From an uncultured Bacilli bacterium (GTDB lineage: Bacteria; Bacillota_I; Bacilli_A; Mycoplasmatales; Mycoplasmoidaceae), in NCBI GenBank assembly GCA_904501665.1, contig CAJGBT010000004.1, positions 1-34,943 of the forward strand: 34,943 nt of DNA, read 5' to 3'. The notes below the pieces were generated by a model, which worked only from the letters and a program-made list of their open reading frames with translations, was not told where the DNA came from and did no database searches. Below, one piece after another: positions 31,242-34,943 of this stretch; position 1 is the stretch's first letter; the number at the start of each line of letters is the position of its first letter. The position numbers and the translations under genes are program-made.

Positions 31242-33285
31242 CATAAAATTTACCCATAAATACATTATCTTTAGGTAAATGTAATGATACATAATATCTT
31301 AATTTATTATCATTCTTATCTCTAATTTTATGCAAACAAATAATTACTCTATTGTGTAATCCTTCAACTTTATATAATGCTTGTTCACCAGGAAAACCTG
31401 TTTCTTCGTTTGAACCTTCAAATAATTGGTATTTTGAATCTTCTGGAGTTCTTTCACGAAAATCATTTTTACCAGCATCATCAAGGAAAAGTAAACAAAA
31501 GGGGTAATTATCAGCTTTTTTTCTTAATTCATCTCAAAAATATTTATCTATTCCAATTGTTTCATAAATTTTATTTTCTTTGATTTGTTCACAAAAATCA
31601 AGAAATTTTAATCCTAAAATTCCTGTATATGATCGACCAACTATATTGATAATGTTTCGTTGCATTTTAGCAAAATGTAGATATATTGATTTAGCATTCC
31701 TTTCAATTTCTAAATCTCTTTCTACACTTGAATCATAAAATAAGATTTTTTCACCGTTGCTTCTGACAACTTTAACTTTATTTGTTGGTGCAGACTTACC
31801 ACTTAAAGATATATATTTTTCAAATTCATGAAAATTATCATTAACTTCTGCAAGTTTTAGTCTTTCTCATAATTCTAATTCAGATGGTAAAATATAGTCT
31901 TTATATTCAACAAAAAGTTGTTTAGTAATATAAATTGTTATGTATTTTCTAATACCTTCTCGGTATCCAAATCATCTAGCTCTTTGTAAAACAGTATCGA
32001 CAGCAGTTGCTCCATCATGATAATTGGTGATGTAAGTAACCAACAAGTTCTCTAGGGTAACACCTCTTTCAACTTTTTTAGATCCTAAAACAATATTATT
32101 GATATTTTCAATAATAACATCATCAGAATCTGAATTAATAATATTAATATTAGTACATTGAATAATTTTATTTAATAACTCTATGTAATCATTATCTCAA
32201 CTTATATTGTAATTACTTTCATTGAAAATTTTTTGAATTTGTTCAATCATAATTTTATAATCTAATGAATTTTTATCTAACGAAAGAGTTCTTAATAAAT
32301 TTTCTTTAAACTTGATTATTAATCTCATAATTCGATAATGATCTTCAATAGCAACAGTAGTGTGAACTAACATTGTAGTTGGTTGAATATAACCCTTATC
32401 CTTGATAAAACAACTCACATTAATAAAATATTGAATAATAGCTTCTTTCAATGTTTCTGGTAATGAATTCAATTCTTTAGAACCTCAATCTTCATTTTCA
32501 ACAAATTTGAAAAAACTATCTTCATTAAAAAACTCTTCAATTCCCATATATCCTTTCCCAGGTTCATATGTGAATACATGTTTAGGTTTTACAGCATCAT
32601 CTTCTCTTAATAATACTTGAGCTTGTGGTGTAGCAGTTACTGAAAGATAATTATAATTTGGTATTGTATTTAATAAATTTTTAATTGCATTATTAGCAAA
32701 GCGAACATCTTCACTATCATTAGAACCAGTTGAAGCTAAATCAGCTTCATCATCAATAATTAAAATTTTTTTATTGCTTCATATTTTGTGTTTTAATAAA
32801 ACTTCATTAATTTTTTCTATTTGCTTATTTTTTAGAATTGTAACAATATATTTATGTTTGTTTTTAAAATCATCTTTCACTTTTTCTAAGCGCTTATGAC
32901 TATTTCTTACTAAAAAACTATCACATGTAAAAATATCTACTTTTGAGTTACCGTTTCCTTTGAATGTCTCAGTCATTCTTTCATATGTTTGATCATGTAA
33001 AACATTTTCTAATGATGTTAAAATGATACAAATGTCATAACCTTTATCAAAATAATGAGATATTACCCCACTAAAAACTGTTGTTTTACCTGATTGAACT
33101 TTACCAACTAACATTCCTATATTTTTATGATGTTTTGAAAGACAATCATAAACTTGCTTAGCTTTTAACAAAACAGTATTAATATCACTTATTAAAAATC
33201 CTTTTTTCTTTAAATATGATGAAAAAATTTCACAAAAGGTTCCTGCATTAAAAAGTTCTAATGCATCTTTATTAGAAATCATCAT
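31231..33285 (-). CDS. Z1-domain helicase-like ATPase
   Basis: A 684-residue protein read with UGA as Trp. It has a P-loop GKVQSGKTT at 61-69, a DEAD-like Walker B LIIDDEAD at 175-182 and motif III-like SVTATPQ near 215-221, all helicase superfamily 2 features. The Z1 domain (PF10593 type) follows, with VLGSKKVERGVTLENL near 396-412 and DTVLQRARWFGYR near 425-437, the defining motifs. Z1 proteins are found with GHKL ATPases in restriction-like and MZA (MutL-Z1-DUF-AIPR) defence loci. The start overlaps the GHKL gene by 14 bases, so the two are coupled. No PD-(D/E)XK/DUF4420, AIPR or methylase gene follows it. Confidence 0.9.
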
Positions 33286-34735
33286 CCATTCCTTTTAATA
33301 ATTTACTAATTTCATATTTTAAATCTGTGACTTTTAAACCATCTAATCTACATATTGTTTCACTAATTGAATATGCAATAATAAAATGTTCCATTTGGTG
33401 GGAAAAGTTTCGATCATTATCAAAAGGTCTGAAAAATGGATGAGCTATATTGTAAATTACTTCATATTCATAATATTGTTCAACATCATCTTGTGTGATT
33501 GGAAATAATTGCAATCAATCATCTGAATTCTTATCTTTCTTTCGACTTAATTTAATCATTATTTTTTTACCATCATCGCAATTATAAACAAATTGTAATT
33601 TATTTTTAATGATTTCAAATTCATTCCCAAAATTATTAGTTCCATTATTTAAAGCTTTAGTTAAATAAATTTTAGATGTATTTAAATGTTCGTCTTCAGA
33701 TTCATCACTATAGAAAAGTTTTCTAGTAGATGTTGAATCAGTTAGAGATTGTGTTTTCTTCAATATCTTATTTCCTAGAACTTGAATTTTTCCAAAAATT
33801 ATTTGATTAATTGTTTCCAATAACGCATCATCTCACATGAATAAATTTTTGGTGATATTTAATGGTAAATTTTTAATAGTAACATCAACTAAAACATTTT
33901 TAAATAATTCATTAAATCAATCAGGTTTATATAGTTTTTCCATCCCGATAATTAGTCGTTTTTCGTTTGAAAACATTATTCCACTATGTTTGTCATCAAT
34001 TAAAAATTTAATTGCCTCAAAATTAAGATCAATTTTATTACCATTAAAAATAATTTGTTTTGCATAATTAATAGTTAGAGCTTCATTGTGTTCTGGCAGA
34101 GTATAACTCATCCTCTTAACTTCATTTAGAGAATGTACTTTATTCAATGTTCCATTATAAATATCATATAAACATTTATCCTTTAATAAAGCAAATAGAA
34201 TATTGATATTTTTGTTTATATAATTTTTAAAAATTCTAGAAAGGTTTTTGTAAATATTAAAAATCTTATTTTCAGTTAATGTTTTATCAATATTATCAAT
34301 TGTTACTCTTGTAGCAGTGGTAAAATTCCTTAAAACTTCATCTGGTTTTACATAAAGAATAGGGACATCATCAACATCTTTTTCTAAATCAAATTGAGTT
34401 TTAAAGGCAAAGTTACTTTGAGTATTTTTAGATTCAACAGTTATTTTATTTCCTAAAAAAAAACCAGCTGTTTTTAAACCAAAAGTTGATTGATTTTGAC
34501 TAGTAAATACTTTAAATAGATCATTTACTTTTTCTTTTGGAATTCCATTTGCATTATCTATAATTTGTAATCATTTTTCATCATAATTTCAATATATGAT
34601 TATTGTTTTGTTATTTTCATTAGTAAAAGCACTCACTGAATTATCTACAAACTCTGCTATAGCACTTTCGATTGTGTGTGAACATCTTCTAAATGATTTA
34701 TAAATATTTATATTATTAATTTTTAGTTTATCCAT
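33272..34735 (-). CDS. GHKL ATPase, MutL/MORC-like, partner of Z1
   Basis: A 487-residue protein assembled across several UGA Trp codons. The N-terminal Bergerat fold has the N-box SAIAEFVDNSVSA (catalytic Glu28, Asp31, Asn32), QIIDNANGIP (Asp60, Gly64; the usual DxGxG has Ala at its first Gly) and the lid STFGLKTAGFFLG (Gly86). The rest is alpha/beta with no recognised domain and a charged middle (about 330-420). The fold is shared by MutL, Hsp90, MORC and histidine kinases; there are no kinase or MutL endonuclease motifs. In known loci such a gene precedes a Z1 gene. Likely an ATP-switched sensor or loader working with Z1. Confidence 0.85.
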
Positions 34736-34752
34736 ATATTACTCTTGTTAAA

Positions 34753-34766
34753 TTATAATATTATAA
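34753..34766 (-). promoter_or_regulatory. Palindromic -10 region before GHKL-Z1
   Basis: TTATAATATTATAA is a perfect 14-bp palindrome and holds TATAAT on both strands. On the minus strand the -10 (34760-34765) lies 24 bases before the GHKL ATG. An AAGAG near 34744-34748 may be its ribosome-binding site. The palindrome could make the promoter bidirectional or serve as an operator. Confidence 0.45.
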
Positions 34767-34819
34767 AGTATTTATCATAAAATAATTATTTAAAATCATA
34801 ACTTGTTTTTATACCCATC

Positions 34820-34928
34820 TTTTTGGACACCCCTATATAATGTATCTGTGGGGTAGACGAAAAAATCCCCCAAAAGGACCTTAGGGGATTTTAGTCCACT
34901 TCAAAAACACTACTTTTGAGAGGACGTT
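34820..34928 (+). promoter_or_regulatory. Structured leader with two hairpins
   Basis: TATAAT lies at 34836-34841, flanked by ACCCC (34829-34833) and GGGGT (34850-34854). Hairpin 1 pairs AAAATCCCC (34862-34870) with GGGGATTTT (34884-34892), 9 bp, and has a T-run on both sides like a bidirectional terminator. Hairpin 2 pairs GTCC (34894-34897), CT and CAAAA (34902-34906) with TTTTG (34914-34918), AG and GGAC (34922-34925), and buries the ribosome-binding site GAGAGG of the gene at 34929. The region is more GC-rich than its surroundings. It may be an attenuator-like leader or the end of an insertion sequence. Confidence 0.45.
34862..34892. terminator. Strong 9-bp terminator hairpin
   Basis: AAAATCCCC and GGGGATTTT flank a 13-base loop; TTTT ends the right arm on the plus strand and TTTT begins after the left arm on the minus strand. 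It is the strongest intrinsic-terminator candidate in the window and could stop transcription in both directions. Confidence 0.6.
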
Positions 34929-34943
34929 ATGTATTTTAAACAA
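34929..34943 (+). CDS. Start of an unidentified gene (truncated by window end)
   Basis: ATG at 34929, with GAGAGG 6-11 bases upstream, opens a frame of five codons (MYFKQ) before the window ends. The good ribosome-binding site and the structured leader suggest a real start. A transposase is possible given the TGGACACCCC-like sequence upstream, but five residues cannot identify it. Confidence 0.35.

Noticed and set aside
31377..31583. Plus-strand ORF opposite the Z1 gene
   Set aside because: It is antisense to a conserved gene and lacks a ribosome-binding site.
31231..34735. A complete MZA or MORC-type restriction locus
   Set aside because: Only the GHKL and Z1 genes are present. No DUF4420 nuclease, AIPR or methyltransferase is in the window, so the full system is not claimed.
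1..34943. CRISPR array, tRNA or rRNA genes
   Set aside because: I saw no regularly spaced direct repeats, no cloverleaf with a GTTCRA-type T-loop in intergenic space and no rRNA-like GC-rich conserved blocks. The gaps between genes are too short for rRNA.

Overview
The window comes from a low-GC Mollicute (Mycoplasma/Ureaplasma/Malacoplasma type). The base composition is extremely AT-rich. At least fifteen conserved genes (ecfT, ftsY, smc, rnc, plsX, uvrB, secA, nfo, trhP-like, polC, Z1 and others) read through only if UGA codes for tryptophan. All CDS coordinates below use that code (translation table 4), so many genes are longer than standard-code ORFs suggest. The genus cannot be fixed from this sequence alone.

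Layout. (1) 1-1690, plus strand: three small membrane proteins of unknown function. The first and third are preceded by a TA-dinucleotide tract followed by the same ATTAGTTG sequence, a candidate repeat-length-switched promoter. (2) 1856-13388, minus strand: a near-continuous housekeeping series, read right to left: plsX, rnc, smc, ftsY, ylxM, a HAD-like protein, a coiled-coil protein, ecfA1, ecfA2, ecfT, truA, and an HPr-like protein lacking the phospho-acceptor histidine. (3) 13463-25553, minus strand: trmR, two U32 proteins (trhP/YrrN-YrrO type), nfo, a choline-kinase-like gene, an M24 aminopeptidase, a tyrosine recombinase, secA and uvrB. The secA frame stays open for about 435 extra codons past the SecA core, giving a 1229-residue protein with an Asn/Gln-rich, polyproline and coiled-coil tail. 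(4) 25575-25799: a small ferredoxin diverging from trmR; a 47-residue ORF converges on it. (5) 26022-31241, plus strand: dut, polC and an HNH-nuclease-like gene, tightly packed. (6) 31231-34735, minus strand: a two-gene module of a GHKL (MutL/MORC-type) ATPase and a Z1-domain helicase-like ATPase, convergent with the HNH gene and overlapping it by 11 bp. (7) 34736-34943: an AT-rich promoter region followed by a GC-richer leader with two strong hairpins and the first five codons of a gene running off the edge, possibly an insertion-sequence end.

How genes work together. ecfA1/ecfA2/ecfT form an energy-coupling module for vitamin uptake. ylxM/ftsY and secA serve protein export. trmR plus the U32 pair are the known set for wobble-uridine hydroxylation and methylation, and the ferredoxin next door could serve the iron-sulfur U32 protein. 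The GHKL-Z1 pair is the best candidate for an under-described system: these two families are the core of multi-gene defence loci, but here they stand alone, with only a convergent HNH gene as a possible nuclease partner.
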